Source: CAYWNK01 sp047639615 (lineage in GTDB: Bacteria; Planctomycetota; UBA1135; GCA-002686595). Taken from it: DNA of 55,164 nucleotides. A model generated the notes under the pieces. The model made no database searches. It was not told the origin of the DNA and worked only from the letters and a program-made list of their open reading frames with translations. Below are positions 16,484-26,131 of the stretch, in pieces; position 1 is the stretch's first letter, and each line of letters opens with the position of its first letter. Location of the stretch: positions 1-55,164 of the forward strand of contig JBLIOL010000001.1 of assembly GCA_047639615.1 (NCBI GenBank). Direction: 5' to 3'. A program made the translations under genes and the position numbers.

Positions 16484-16990
16484 CTACGCGCCGCTCTCGT
16501 TGGCGGCGCCAGCGGGCTCGAGCAGGGCGATCGCTTCGGCCGGCGTACGGCCCGAGGCGAGCACGTGTTCCGGGCGCAGCTGGTGCAGAGGCCCGAGTAC
16601 GAAAAGCCTCGATTCCATGCGCGGATGCGGCAATTGGAGCCTTTCCTCGTCGAACACGAGGTCCCCGAGAAAGAGTAGATCCAGGTCCAAGGTACGCGGT
16701 CCACAGAGCTCCTCCTGGCTGCGATCGCGGCCGAAGTGGGTCTCGATAGCATGCAGGGCATCGAGTAATTCCAAGGGCTCCAGGGCGCTCTCCACCAGGG
16801 CGACTCCGTTCAGGAATTCCGGCTGCCCCGCAGGCCCACCCTGGGGTGCGCTCGGCTCCCAGGCCGTGCGCTTGAGCACCACCACACCGGGGATTTTTTC
16901 GACTCGCGCCAGGGCGCCCTTGAGGGTCCGCGCTCGATCACCAAGATTGGCTCCGAAAGCGATCGCCCCCGTGCGACGTTGGGTGCTCAC
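16484..16990 (-). CDS. folK: 2-amino-4-hydroxy-6-hydroxymethyldihydropteridine diphosphokinase
   Basis: 168 residues from a GTG at 16990 that overlaps the TGA of pssA (GTGA). The frame extends upstream to 17278 through antisense-like Arg/Gly-rich sequence lying inside pssA, which is rejected. Transfers pyrophosphate from ATP to the pterin in folate synthesis. Motifs: GAIAFGANLGDR near the start, PEFLNGVALVES, GPRTLDLDLLFLGD (the D-x-D metal site) and LPHPRMESRLFVLGPL. The length is normal for HPPK. It is coupled to pssA upstream and panC downstream. Confidence 0.93.
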   Translation of the reverse strand: MSTQRRTGAIAFGANLGDRARTLKGALARVEKIPGVVVLKRTAWEPSAPQGGPAGQPEFLNGVALVESALEPLELLDALHAIETHFGRDRSQEELCGPRTLDLDLLFLGDLVFDEERLQLPHPRMESRLFVLGPLHQLRPEHVLASGRTPAEAIALLEPAGAANESGA

Positions 16991-17838
16991 GCGGCCTCCT
17001 TGTGCGACTCGGGCGCAGTGCGTTTTGTCTTGGCGCGTAGGCCCGTCAGAAGGCCGTGAAGTACGTAGGCGTAGGCTGCCACGAAGAGCACCGGCACGGG
17101 TGCCAGATACAAGGCCAAGAAGAGGAAGACCAACTTGACCAGGGCCGGAAAACCGCCCGAGCGCGAGATCACTCCGAAGCCGTGGGCGTAGGTCACACGG
17201 CTGACCATCAACAGACCCAGGCCTGCCAACAGGAACAGCACGGCCGGCTGCAGCACACTCGTGAGCGTCATGCGCCATTCCTCGGGAATCACCGCCAGCC
17301 CCTTACCCACCGCGGTCGCATCCGCGCCACTGCCTTCGATGCCGCCGCCCAGGGAGAAGCTCATCAGGATGGTGATGACCAAGGTGCCCGCCGCCGCCGG
17401 CGAGGGCAGGCCGGTGAAGGTGCGGTGGTGCTCCTCCCCGTGTTCGTTGCCCACGTTGAAGCGCGCCAGGCGCAGCACCGCCATGAGGGTGAAGGCCGCG
17501 GCCGCGAAGAAGTTCAGCCGCGGATGGAAGAGTCCGTGGGACTCGAGCAAGGCCTTGCCGAGCATGGCAGGGGCCACGCCGAAGGTGATCGCGTCGGCGA
17601 AGGAGTCCAGCTGCGCGCCGAAATCGCTGAAGCTATGGGTGAGCCGCGCCACCTTGCCGTCCAAGGCATCCAGGATCAGGGCAAAGAGCACCAACCAACA
17701 GGCCTGCTCGAAGAGCTGATGGAATCCCGGGGCGCCGGCCCCGAGGGCTAACGCATCGATGGCCTTAGAGATGGCGAGGAGCCCACACCCGGCATTGGCC
17801 AGGGTGAGCATGTTGGGTACGAGCGCGACGTGCTTCAC
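16987..17838 (-). CDS. pssA: CDP-diacylglycerol--serine O-phosphatidyltransferase
   Basis: 283 residues, multi-pass membrane protein. Makes phosphatidylserine from CDP-diacylglycerol and serine. N-terminal VPNMLTLANAGCGLLAI is followed by the CDP-alcohol phosphotransferase signature D-x2-D-G-x2-A-R-x8-G-x3-D-x3-D (DALDGKVARL then FGAQLDSFAD, about 57-82). Six or more hydrophobic segments follow, including AVLFLLAGLGLLMVS and VFLFLALYLAPVPVLFVAA. The middle contains an unusual soluble insert (SLGGGIEGSGADATAVG). PssA and the related PgsA share the signature; FGVAPAML and the neighbourhood favour serine transferase. It is the first gene of the minus-strand operon, divergent from eno. Confidence 0.9.
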   Translation of the reverse strand: MKHVALVPNMLTLANAGCGLLAISKAIDALALGAGAPGFHQLFEQACWLVLFALILDALDGKVARLTHSFSDFGAQLDSFADAITFGVAPAMLGKALLESHGLFHPRLNFFAAAAFTLMAVLRLARFNVGNEHGEEHHRTFTGLPSPAAAGTLVITILMSFSLGGGIEGSGADATAVGKGLAVIPEEWRMTLTSVLQPAVLFLLAGLGLLMVSRVTYAHGFGVISRSGGFPALVKLVFLFLALYLAPVPVLFVAAYAYVLHGLLTGLRAKTKRTAPESHKEAA

Positions 17839-17852
17839 GGGGTGAATCCTCG

Positions 17853-17870
17853 GGCCTGGCCGGCCAGGCC
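17853..17870. repeat. 18-bp perfect palindrome upstream of pssA
   Basis: ggcctggccggccaggcc is its own reverse complement. It lies 15 bases before the pssA start in the 201-bp divergent pssA/eno spacer. It could be an operator or a leader hairpin of the pssA operon, or simply GC-rich chance; nothing in the window distinguishes these. Confidence 0.4.
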
Positions 17871-17991
17871 TCCACGGAAATCCGAGGTCTGAGCAGGAGG
17901 GGGCGAGAGTCCCCCCGCTCTACACCACATTTCAATCCGATCCGTAGCCGACCAAAAAGGCCCCACTTTCGGGCCGGCCCGGCCCCCAAAC

Positions 17992-18016
17992 AGGCCCCTG
18001 GCGTATCCAGGGGCCT
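17992..18016 (+). promoter_or_regulatory. Hairpin in the eno leader
   Basis: A perfect 10-bp stem aggcccctgg / ccaggggcct with loop cgtat ends 23 bases before the eno ATG at 18040. An AGGA about 8 bases before the ATG is a possible ribosome binding site outside the stem. The hairpin may stabilise the eno mRNA 5' end or modulate transcription. No U-tract follows. Confidence 0.45.
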
Positions 18017-18039
18017 CCCAGAGGGCTAGGATTCCGCCC

Positions 18040-19320
18040 ATGAGCGAGATTGTCCGCATCCACGGCCGGGAGATTTTGGATTCCCGGGGCAACCCCACCC
18101 TCGAAGCTGAAGTCGAGCTCCTCTCCGGCGCCTTTGGCCGCGCCGCCGTGCCCTCGGGAGCCAGCACCGGCATCCACGAGGCCCACGAGTTGCGCGACGG
18201 CGAGGGCCGCTACGGGGGCAAGGGCGTGCTCAAGGCCGTCGAGTCCATCAACGGCGAGATCGCCGGCGCCCTCGAGGGCATGACCGCCCTCGAACAAGGC
18301 GACATCGATCGAGCCATGATCGAGTTGGACGGCACCAAGAACAAGGAGCGCCTCGGCGCCAACGCCATCCTGGGCGTGTCCCTGGCCGTGGCCAAAGCCG
18401 CCGCGGAAGACTGTGGCTTGCCGCTCTACCGCTACGTAGGCGGCGCCGCCGCCCACGTGCTGCCGGTGCCCATGCTCAACATCCTCAACGGTGGCGAACA
18501 CGCGGACAACAACGTGGACCTGCAGGAGTTCATGATCATGCCCATGGGCGCCACGACCTTCCCCGAAGGTCTGCGCATGGGCGTCGAAGTATTCCACGCC
18601 CTCAAGGGCGTGCTGCGCGAGCGCGGTCTGAATACTTCGGTCGGTGACGAGGGCGGCTTTGCCCCCAACCTGGGCTCCAATGAGGAGGCGGTACAACTGC
18701 TACTCGAAGCCACCGAGAAGCTCGGCCTGCAGCCCGGCAAGGACATCGTCATCGCCATCGACGCGGCCGCCTCCGAGTTCTTCAAGGAAGGCGCTTACAC
18801 CATCGACGGCAAACCGCATACCTCCGACGAACTCGGCCAGTACTACGCGGGGCTGTGCGCCAAGTACCCGATCTTCTCCATCGAGGACGCCCTCGACCAG
18901 GACGACTGGCACGGCTGGATCGGCCTCAACAAGCGCATCGGCGATAGCGTGCAATTGGTCGGCGACGACCTCTTCGTGACCAACGTAGAGCGCCTGCAGA
19001 TGGGCATCGACCAGAACGCCGCCAACTCAATCCTGATCAAGGTCAACCAGATCGGCACGCTCACGGAGACCCTTGAAACCATTGCTTTGGCCCATCGCAA
19101 GGGGCTTCGCTGCGTGATGAGCCACCGCTCAGGCGAGACCGAAGACACCACCATCGCCGACCTAGCAGTGGCCACCAACTGCGGCCAAATCAAGACCGGC
19201 GCCCCCTGCCGCTCCGACCGCGTGGCCAAGTACAACCGCCTCTTGCGCATCTCCGAAGAGCTTGGCGCCAGCGCCCGCTACGGACCGCGCGACCTAACTA
19301 GTGGAGTCGTTACCCCGTGA
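18040..19320 (+). CDS. eno: Enolase
   Basis: 426 residues, full length. Interconverts 2-phosphoglycerate and phosphoenolpyruvate in glycolysis; cytoplasmic, Mg-dependent. Motifs from the N-terminus: REILDSRGNPTLEAEV, PSGASTGIHEAHELRD, AILGVSLAVAKAAA, MLNILNGGEHADNNVDLQEF, SVGDEGGFAPN (with catalytic Glu), FSIEDALDQDDW and LVGDDLFVTN (metal ligands), then the catalytic Lys in ILIKVNQIGTLTET and SHRSGETEDTTIADLAV. Its TGA overlaps the GTG start of the FtsB-like gene by 4 bases. Confidence 0.98.
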   Translation: MSEIVRIHGREILDSRGNPTLEAEVELLSGAFGRAAVPSGASTGIHEAHELRDGEGRYGGKGVLKAVESINGEIAGALEGMTALEQGDIDRAMIELDGTKNKERLGANAILGVSLAVAKAAAEDCGLPLYRYVGGAAAHVLPVPMLNILNGGEHADNNVDLQEFMIMPMGATTFPEGLRMGVEVFHALKGVLRERGLNTSVGDEGGFAPNLGSNEEAVQLLLEATEKLGLQPGKDIVIAIDAAASEFFKEGAYTIDGKPHTSDELGQYYAGLCAKYPIFSIEDALDQDDWHGWIGLNKRIGDSVQLVGDDLFVTNVERLQMGIDQNAANSILIKVNQIGTLTETLETIALAHRKGLRCVMSHRSGETEDTTIADLAVATNCGQIKTGAPCRSDRVAKYNRLLRISEELGASARYGPRDLTSGVVTP

Positions 19321-19658
19321 ATTTCGAAGTGGTACTAAAACTCGGCCGCCTAATCGCCCGACCTATCCGATTCGTACTGGTCTGGTCTCCGGTATGGATT
19401 CCGTGTGTCTTGATCTGGCAGTTTAGTACCCGCGGGCTTCAGCCTTCCCAAGCGGAGCAGGCCAGGCTCGAGCAGGAGACACCTAGGGTGCTCGAACGCT
19501 ACGAAGAAGAGCGCGCCGACTTCGAGGTCATGGCCGCCGAAGCGGAAGCTTGGACCGACCCGGTCTTTCGCGAACGTCGCCGCCGCCTGCGGGCCACGGC
19601 GCGCGAGGCGAACGCTCCCCTACCCGCTGAAGAAGAAGCGGACCAACAAGGCCGTTGA
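19317..19658 (+). CDS. FtsB/DivIC-like small membrane protein
   Basis: 113 residues from a GTG coupled to the eno stop (GTGA). One transmembrane segment (about 17-36, IRFVLVWSPVWIPCVLIWQF) is followed by a Glu/Arg-rich helix (LEQETPRVLERYEEERADFE) that can form a coiled coil. This is the topology of septum-formation initiator proteins, whose gene often follows eno in bacteria. Sequence similarity by eye is weak, so assignment rests on topology, size and position. It would act in the divisome at the inner membrane. Confidence 0.6.
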   Translation: MNFEVVLKLGRLIARPIRFVLVWSPVWIPCVLIWQFSTRGLQPSQAEQARLEQETPRVLERYEEERADFEVMAAEAEAWTDPVFRERRRRLRATAREANAPLPAEEEADQQGR

Positions 19659-21706
19659 GCAAACTCAGCATCTGGCTGCTTGCCCTCGCCCTGGCGGGCA
19701 CAGCCTTCGCTGAAGACCCGCCCGATGGTGGCGAAGGCGCCCTGCGCAACGACACCTTCCTGGTGACGGACAAGGCCGCCGAAGCGCAACTCGCGCGCGG
19801 CGACAGGGCGCTCTCCGCCGCCCGCGCACGCTCGGCCGGCATGCCCGCCGAAGCGCTCGACGCCTGGCGAGCCGCCATCGAAAACAGCAGCGCCAACGCC
19901 GCGGTCGCCGCCCTGGCCAGCGCCCCCACCGGCATCGATTGGCCCGACCCGAGCGATACCCTCGAGCGCCGTACGGAAGCCGTCAGTGTCGCGCTCTTGC
20001 GCCGCCTGAGCGCCCTCAGCCCCGGCGAGCGCGCCGCCTGGCACGGCCGCTTCGGCCCGCTCGCCAGCCAAGAACTGGCCGCCGCCCCCTTCCGCACCGC
20101 CGCACTAGCGCGCTTGGAACGGGTCTACCCCGGCACCCGCGCCGCCGCCGTCGCGGCCCTACGGCTCGCTGACGTAGCCCTCGAGAGCGGCAACCAGGCC
20201 CGCGCCGCCAGCTACCTCGGTCGCGCCGCGATCCACGGCGGCCTGGCCCCCAGCCTCGGCCAGCAATGGCAAGCCCACTTGGACAGCCGCCTCGGGCGCC
20301 TGCCGCAACCAGCTGCGGCTCCCGGCACTCCAACCAGCGCCCCCAAATGGCGCAGCGTGCGCTCCCAGCGCCTGGAGGCCCGCCAGGGCTCCGTGCTCCC
20401 CGGCCGGCGCCCCCCGCGTGGTGTTGGGCTCATGCCCGGAGCCAGCCTGGGCCCCGACGGCGACATCCTGATCCAAACCGCCCGGGCCCTGATCTGGCTC
20501 GACGCGGCTGCCCTGAGCACCGCGCGTGGGGGCAAAACCCAGCTATCCCCCTACGAGGACTGGCTGCAGCTGCCCGCTGAGCGCACCTTCGTGCCGCCGG
20601 CCGCCGGCGGCTGGCCCATGGTGCCCCTGCAATGGGGCTCCGAATTCGTGGTCGTGGTCGCTCGCGGCATCCCCGCCCGCTTGCGCGGAGACTTGACCAT
20701 CCCCGCTCGCGGCAACCACCTGGTAGCCGCCACCCGCGGCGATCTGGGCCAGATCGAAGTGCGCTGGAGCCTCTCAGGCCCGGGCCTCCTGCGGCCTGGA
20801 ATCCCGGTACGACTGGCCTCGGAAGTGCTCGGTCCGGGCATTTGGGAGTTCCAACCGGGCCCGGTGCATGTGGGCGACCTGCTGGTGGTCCTCGCCAGAG
20901 GCCTAGAGAGCGGAAATGAGCCAAAAGTCACCGAATCCGGGCCAGAAAGCGCCGGCTTGCTACGACTTGTGGCCCTCGACTGGCAAAGCGGCGAGCTGGT
21001 CTGGAGCATCGACCTAGCGCGCACCTCGGACCTATTCGGCTCCCAGGGCGAGGCCGTGGGCCTCGGAACCCAGACCCAGCAAGCCAGCATGCCCCTGGCC
21101 AGCGCCGGCAGCCACGTGCTGATCGGCACCCACGCGGGCGCTCTGGCCTGCGTCGATGCCAGCGATGGCCGCCTCGAGTGGCAATTCCGCAATCAGCGCC
21201 GGCGCCCGGACGAGAGCAGCTGGCCGGGCTCCCGAGCCCCGCTCCTGGATGGCCCCAGGGCCTGGTTCACCCCGGCGGATTCGGACTTTCTCTACGCCTT
21301 GCCCGCCGGCCCGGCCCCCCTTGAGGGCCCCTTTCTGCAGGCGCGCCCCCTGGCCCGCGGACAGCGCGAAGTGCTCGCCTCAGCCGGCCCCGGCGGCCTG
21401 GTTTTCCTGGGCCGCGACGGTCGCCACCGGGCCCTGCTGCGCCGGAATAGGAGCGGAATCGAGCAGGCCTGCCTGTATCTAGGCGCCGAGGAGCGCTTTC
21501 GAGGCGCGCCAGCCAGCACTGGTGGCCAATTACTGATCGCCACGGATCGCTCCTTCATGGCCTTCCGCGAGAGCGATCTGCTGCTGGAATCCAGCCTGCC
21601 CCTACTGGATCTGGGAGCAACTATCGGCGGTACCGTCGTGCCCATTCCGGGCGGCGCCGTAGTGGTCGGCGCGGACACCCTTTGGGTGCTCGCGTCACAG
21701 CCCTAA
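19655..21706 (+). CDS. Secreted PQQ-type beta-propeller protein
   Basis: 683 residues from a TTG that overlaps the preceding TGA (TTGA). The start is supported by a signal peptide directly after it (MSKLSIWLLALALAGTAFAE, cleavage near AFA-E). Residues 25-215 are Ala/Arg-rich helices, possibly TPR-like. From about 260 a beta-propeller follows with PQQ-like repeat motifs: LVALDWQSGELVWSIDLA, LACVDASDGRLEWQFRNQ and VFLGRDGRHRALL. Such repeats occur in BamB and in quinoproteins; no quinoprotein active-site residues could be identified. Probably a periplasmic scaffold. It is co-transcribed with eno and the FtsB-like gene by overlap. The domain order resembles the 1544-residue protein at 28583. Confidence 0.8.
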   Translation: MSKLSIWLLALALAGTAFAEDPPDGGEGALRNDTFLVTDKAAEAQLARGDRALSAARARSAGMPAEALDAWRAAIENSSANAAVAALASAPTGIDWPDPSDTLERRTEAVSVALLRRLSALSPGERAAWHGRFGPLASQELAAAPFRTAALARLERVYPGTRAAAVAALRLADVALESGNQARAASYLGRAAIHGGLAPSLGQQWQAHLDSRLGRLPQPAAAPGTPTSAPKWRSVRSQRLEARQGSVLPGRRPPRGVGLMPGASLGPDGDILIQTARALIWLDAAALSTARGGKTQLSPYEDWLQLPAERTFVPPAAGGWPMVPLQWGSEFVVVVARGIPARLRGDLTIPARGNHLVAATRGDLGQIEVRWSLSGPGLLRPGIPVRLASEVLGPGIWEFQPGPVHVGDLLVVLARGLESGNEPKVTESGPESAGLLRLVALDWQSGELVWSIDLARTSDLFGSQGEAVGLGTQTQQASMPLASAGSHVLIGTHAGALACVDASDGRLEWQFRNQRRRPDESSWPGSRAPLLDGPRAWFTPADSDFLYALPAGPAPLEGPFLQARPLARGQREVLASAGPGGLVFLGRDGRHRALLRRNRSGIEQACLYLGAEERFRGAPASTGGQLLIATDRSFMAFRESDLLLESSLPLLDLGATIGGTVVPIPGGAVVVGADTLWVLASQP

Positions 21707-21903
21707 TCGCGCCTAAAAACGGCCGCTCGGAACGTGCGAGTTCTGTAGCACTCGCCAGACGCATTAGAAGGCTTCCGTATATATGGCCCAGCCATGTAGG
21801 TCGGTCCCCTCAGGGGGTGTAGATTCGTGCCCGAGCGGTCGATTGCAGTGTGAGGTCTCGCCTCCCCATCGACCCGAAATCCCGGACACATCGATATACC
21901 AAC

Positions 21904-22926
<1,023 letters not shown>

Positions 22927-22933
22927 CGCATTC

Positions 22934-23857
22934 ATGCCCGCACGTACCGGCGTAATCGACCCCGAGGTCCTGGACAGGCTAAACGGCTTGTCCTTGGTGG
23001 CACGCAAGGTGGTGGAAGGCTACATGGCCGGCCACCACACCTCGCCCCACCGCGGTAGCTCCGTGGAGTTCCGTCAGCACCGGCCGTACACGCCGGGCGA
23101 TGAGCTGCGCAGCATCGACTGGAAGGTCTTCGCGCGCTCCGACCGCCTGGTGGTCAAGGAGTACGTGGAGGAGACGCACCTCTCCCTGACCCTGATGCTC
23201 GACGCATCCGAGTCCATGGCCTACGGGTCGATCGAGGGTGAGCACGGCATCCGCACCAAGTTCGACTACGCGCGCTGGTGCGCTGCAGCCCTCGCGCACC
23301 TGACCCTCGGTCAGCGCGACACGGCGGGCCTGGTGATCTTCGACGAGAAGGAACGCGTCAAGGTCCCGCCGGCCAACGGTGCTCCCCAAGAGGCCGCGAT
23401 CCTGCAAGCCCTGTCGGAGGCGCGGCCCACCGGCCTCACCGCCGTGGGCGACGTGCTCGGCTGGCTCGGTAGCCGCCTAGCACACCGCGGCCTGACCGCG
23501 ATCTTCTCGGACTTCTTCGACGACCTCACGACCATCCGGCGCGGCCTCGAACAACTGGTGCACGGCGGTCATGAACCGATCCTGTTCCAGGTGCTCGACC
23601 CCGCCGAATTGAACTTCGATTTCAACGCACTGCTCAGGCTCGACGGGCTCGAAGGCACCGGCATTCATAAGATCGACCCCAAGGCCATCCGCGAGGCATA
23701 CCGCGCGGAGATCCAGGCCCACAACGAGCAGCTGGCAAAGGCCGCTCGACACCTCTCACTCGACTACGTGGTGATGACCACGGACGAGCCCCTCGACGCA
23801 GTCATTGCTGCGTACCTGGCCCGGCGTACCGCGCGGGCCCGTGGAGGCAGCCGCTGA
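22934..23857 (+). CDS. DUF58 / von Willebrand factor A-like protein
   Basis: 307 residues. The DUF58 signature GSSVEFRQHRPYTPGDELRS and IDWKVFARSDRLVVKEY occupies about residues 38-78. A vWA-like domain follows with a MIDAS-type DASES (LTLMLDASESMAYGS) and later TAIFSDFFDD. There is no membrane segment, so it is probably cytoplasmic. DUF58 proteins are the usual partners of MoxR ATPases. It lies between moxR and the BatA-like gene, with short gaps of 7 and 15 bases. Confidence 0.92.
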   Translation: MPARTGVIDPEVLDRLNGLSLVARKVVEGYMAGHHTSPHRGSSVEFRQHRPYTPGDELRSIDWKVFARSDRLVVKEYVEETHLSLTLMLDASESMAYGSIEGEHGIRTKFDYARWCAAALAHLTLGQRDTAGLVIFDEKERVKVPPANGAPQEAAILQALSEARPTGLTAVGDVLGWLGSRLAHRGLTAIFSDFFDDLTTIRRGLEQLVHGGHEPILFQVLDPAELNFDFNALLRLDGLEGTGIHKIDPKAIREAYRAEIQAHNEQLAKAARHLSLDYVVMTTDEPLDAVIAAYLARRTARARGGSR

Positions 23858-23872
23858 TGGAGAACCCCCAGC

Positions 23873-26131
23873 ATGCTTGAAGGCTTCGTCCACCCGGCCT
23901 TCGCGGGACTCACGGCCCTGGCCGCAGTCCCGCTGATCATCCACCTGCTCAACCGCCAGCGCCACCGGCCTGTGCAGTGGGCAGCCATGCGTTTCGTTCT
24001 GGCCGCCTACAAGAAGACGCGCCGCCGCGTGCAGCTGGAGAACCTGCTGCTGTTGCTGCTGCGCATGGGGGCCGTGGCGCTCTTGGCCCTGGCCATCGCG
24101 CGTCCCTTCGCCGCCGGCGACGGCGCCTTGGGCAAGCTTACCGAGGCGCGCCGCGACCTCATCCTGGTGCTGGATGGCTCCGCCTCCACCGGTTACACCC
24201 AGGGCATCGAGACCGTCTTCGAGCGCATCGTGAAGCGCGCCACCGAACTGGTGGAAGAGCTCGAGGGTGACGGCGCCAACCGCGTCTACGTGATCCTCGC
24301 CGGCGACCGTCCGCGACTCCTATCCTGGCCTAGCCCGGAGAAGGCGGCCAGCGTCCTAGGCACCTTGAGCGCGCCCCTCGACGAGGGGATGGACCTAGCC
24401 GCGGCCCTCGCTGAAGTACGCCGCCTCGCGGAAGACGAAGCCGCCGGCGCCGTGCGCAGCAGCCTCGATGTGCGCCTGCTAACCGACCTGCAACGCAACG
24501 CCTTCCTCAACGCTGCGGGAGCCCTCGACGCGCAGCAGACAACGAGCGCGGACGAGCTCAGCGCCGCGGGCCTGATCGATCAACTGGATGCCCTGCAAGC
24601 CATGGACATCCAAGTGCAGGTGGAGGACCTAGGCCCCGGCGTCTTGAACCCCGCCAACCTAGGCATCGTGGATGTGGCCCTGGTAGGCGACGCCATGGAC
24701 AACGGTCCCCTGCAGGTCAATGTCACGGTCGCTAACTACGGCACCTCGCGCGCCAATGCGGTGCGCGTCGGCTTCAGCCTCGATGGCAATCGTTACCCCA
24801 GTCGGCGCGTGGACGTGCCCGCACAAGGTACCGGTGAAGCCGTCTTCCACTTGCCCAGCGGCTTGCAAGGAGCGCAGGCCCTGGAAGCCACCCTCGAGGG
24901 CGACCGCTTGACCGCGGACGACACGCGCGCCTCGGTGCTGCTGCTACCGGACCCCGTACGCGTTTTGCTGGTGAACGGCACCCCCAGCGATCGCTTCGAA
25001 GACGACGCTGTGGGCTTCCTTGAGATCGCCTTGGCGGCACCCGAGTTCGGCGCTGCGGAGGACACGCACCTGACCAAGGTCAGCCCCTTCGACGTACGCG
25101 TGGTAACGCCCTCAGCCCTGGTATCCGGTGAGGTCCTGCTCGCCGAGCAGGACGTGATCTGGTTGGCCAACACACCGCCCCTGGCGCAGAGCGTCCTCAC
25201 CGCCCTCGAAGAGCGCGTGGCCGCAGGCGCCTCGCTGATCATCTCTATGGGCGATCGCGTGGGCGACGCCGGCAGAGATGGCCGCGGACTATTCCGCGCC
25301 GACGGCACGGGCTTATTGCCCGCCGAACTAGGCCGCCGTGTCGCCGCACAGAGTCGCGAGAGCTTCTTCCAGGTGGGCGAATTCGACGGCATGCACCCCG
25401 CTCTGCAGTTCTACAACGATGAAGCCCTGCAGCGCCTGCTGACGCAAGTGCCCTTCCACGAGTTCGTCCTGGCACGACCTCTGACCGGCTCCCGCGTACT
25501 GGCGAGCCTCAATGACAGCGCCTCCAGCCCGCTGCTGATCGAGCGCCACTTCGCCGCTGGCAAGGTGCTCGTCTGGACCTCGACCATGCACCCGGATTGG
25601 ACGCCCTTCCCCGCCCTGGGCAAGACCTTCATTCCCTTCGTCTTGGAGCTCGTGCGCTACGCGGGTGGCGCCAAGGTGCTTGACCGTGACATTGCGCCGG
25701 GCGCTCCCCTGCGCATTGAGCTAGCCGACTTCCCGCGCTCACCGTCCCTGGTCAGGCCCGACGAGACCCGACGCGGCCTCGACGGCGCGCCCGAAAGCAC
25801 CCCCGCAGGCGCGTGGCTCTTGCCGCCCCTCGGCGAGGGCGACACGCGCCGCGCGGGCCTCTACAAAATCAGCGTGGAGTCCGGTGCCGAGCACCCCTTC
25901 GCAGTGCAACTGGATCCCGCCGAAGGCAACCTCGAACGCATGGGCCAAGCCGAGCTCGCCGGCTTGCATCCGGCCCTGATCCCATTCCGCCCCGCCGACG
26001 CTGGCGATGACTCCGGCTCCCCCGCCGGCCGCGGCGAAATTTGGCGCTGGCTGGCCATGCTCTGCCTGGCTGCCCTGGTGACCGAATCACTCTTCGGCGC
26101 CTGGCTTGGTCGCAAGCGGAGGTCCGCATGA
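23873..26131 (+). CDS. BatA-like membrane protein with vWA domain
   Basis: 752 residues. The N-terminal BatA module (HPAFAGLTALAAVPLIIHLL then HRPVQWAAMRFVL, PF07584 type) has two membrane segments, the second LLLLLLRMGAVALLALAIA. A vWA domain follows with MIDAS LVLDGSASTGY (DxSxS form) near 102. A CARDB-like beta domain (VNVTVANYGTSRANAVRVGF) sits near 285-345. Next is a region with LVNGTPSDRFEDDAVGFLEI and WLANTPPLAQSVLTALEE that resembles the glutamine-amidotransferase-like fold seen in these families. A C-terminal helix (WLAMLCLAALVTESLFGAWL) is last. Most of the protein would be periplasmic. Its TGA overlaps the ATG of the next gene. Confidence 0.88.
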   Translation: MLEGFVHPAFAGLTALAAVPLIIHLLNRQRHRPVQWAAMRFVLAAYKKTRRRVQLENLLLLLLRMGAVALLALAIARPFAAGDGALGKLTEARRDLILVLDGSASTGYTQGIETVFERIVKRATELVEELEGDGANRVYVILAGDRPRLLSWPSPEKAASVLGTLSAPLDEGMDLAAALAEVRRLAEDEAAGAVRSSLDVRLLTDLQRNAFLNAAGALDAQQTTSADELSAAGLIDQLDALQAMDIQVQVEDLGPGVLNPANLGIVDVALVGDAMDNGPLQVNVTVANYGTSRANAVRVGFSLDGNRYPSRRVDVPAQGTGEAVFHLPSGLQGAQALEATLEGDRLTADDTRASVLLLPDPVRVLLVNGTPSDRFEDDAVGFLEIALAAPEFGAAEDTHLTKVSPFDVRVVTPSALVSGEVLLAEQDVIWLANTPPLAQSVLTALEERVAAGASLIISMGDRVGDAGRDGRGLFRADGTGLLPAELGRRVAAQSRESFFQVGEFDGMHPALQFYNDEALQRLLTQVPFHEFVLARPLTGSRVLASLNDSASSPLLIERHFAAGKVLVWTSTMHPDWTPFPALGKTFIPFVLELVRYAGGAKVLDRDIAPGAPLRIELADFPRSPSLVRPDETRRGLDGAPESTPAGAWLLPPLGEGDTRRAGLYKISVESGAEHPFAVQLDPAEGNLERMGQAELAGLHPALIPFRPADAGDDSGSPAGRGEIWRWLAMLCLAALVTESLFGAWLGRKRRSA

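Noticed and set aside
16991..17278. N-terminal extension of the folK frame
   Set aside because: Arg/Gly/Pro-rich sequence lying inside pssA; the GTGA overlap at 16990 and family length give the true start.
21778..21784. tatatat as a -10 element for the moxR operon
   Set aside because: AT-rich patch in GC-rich DNA but no -35 match at a suitable distance; promoter calls in this lineage are unreliable by eye.
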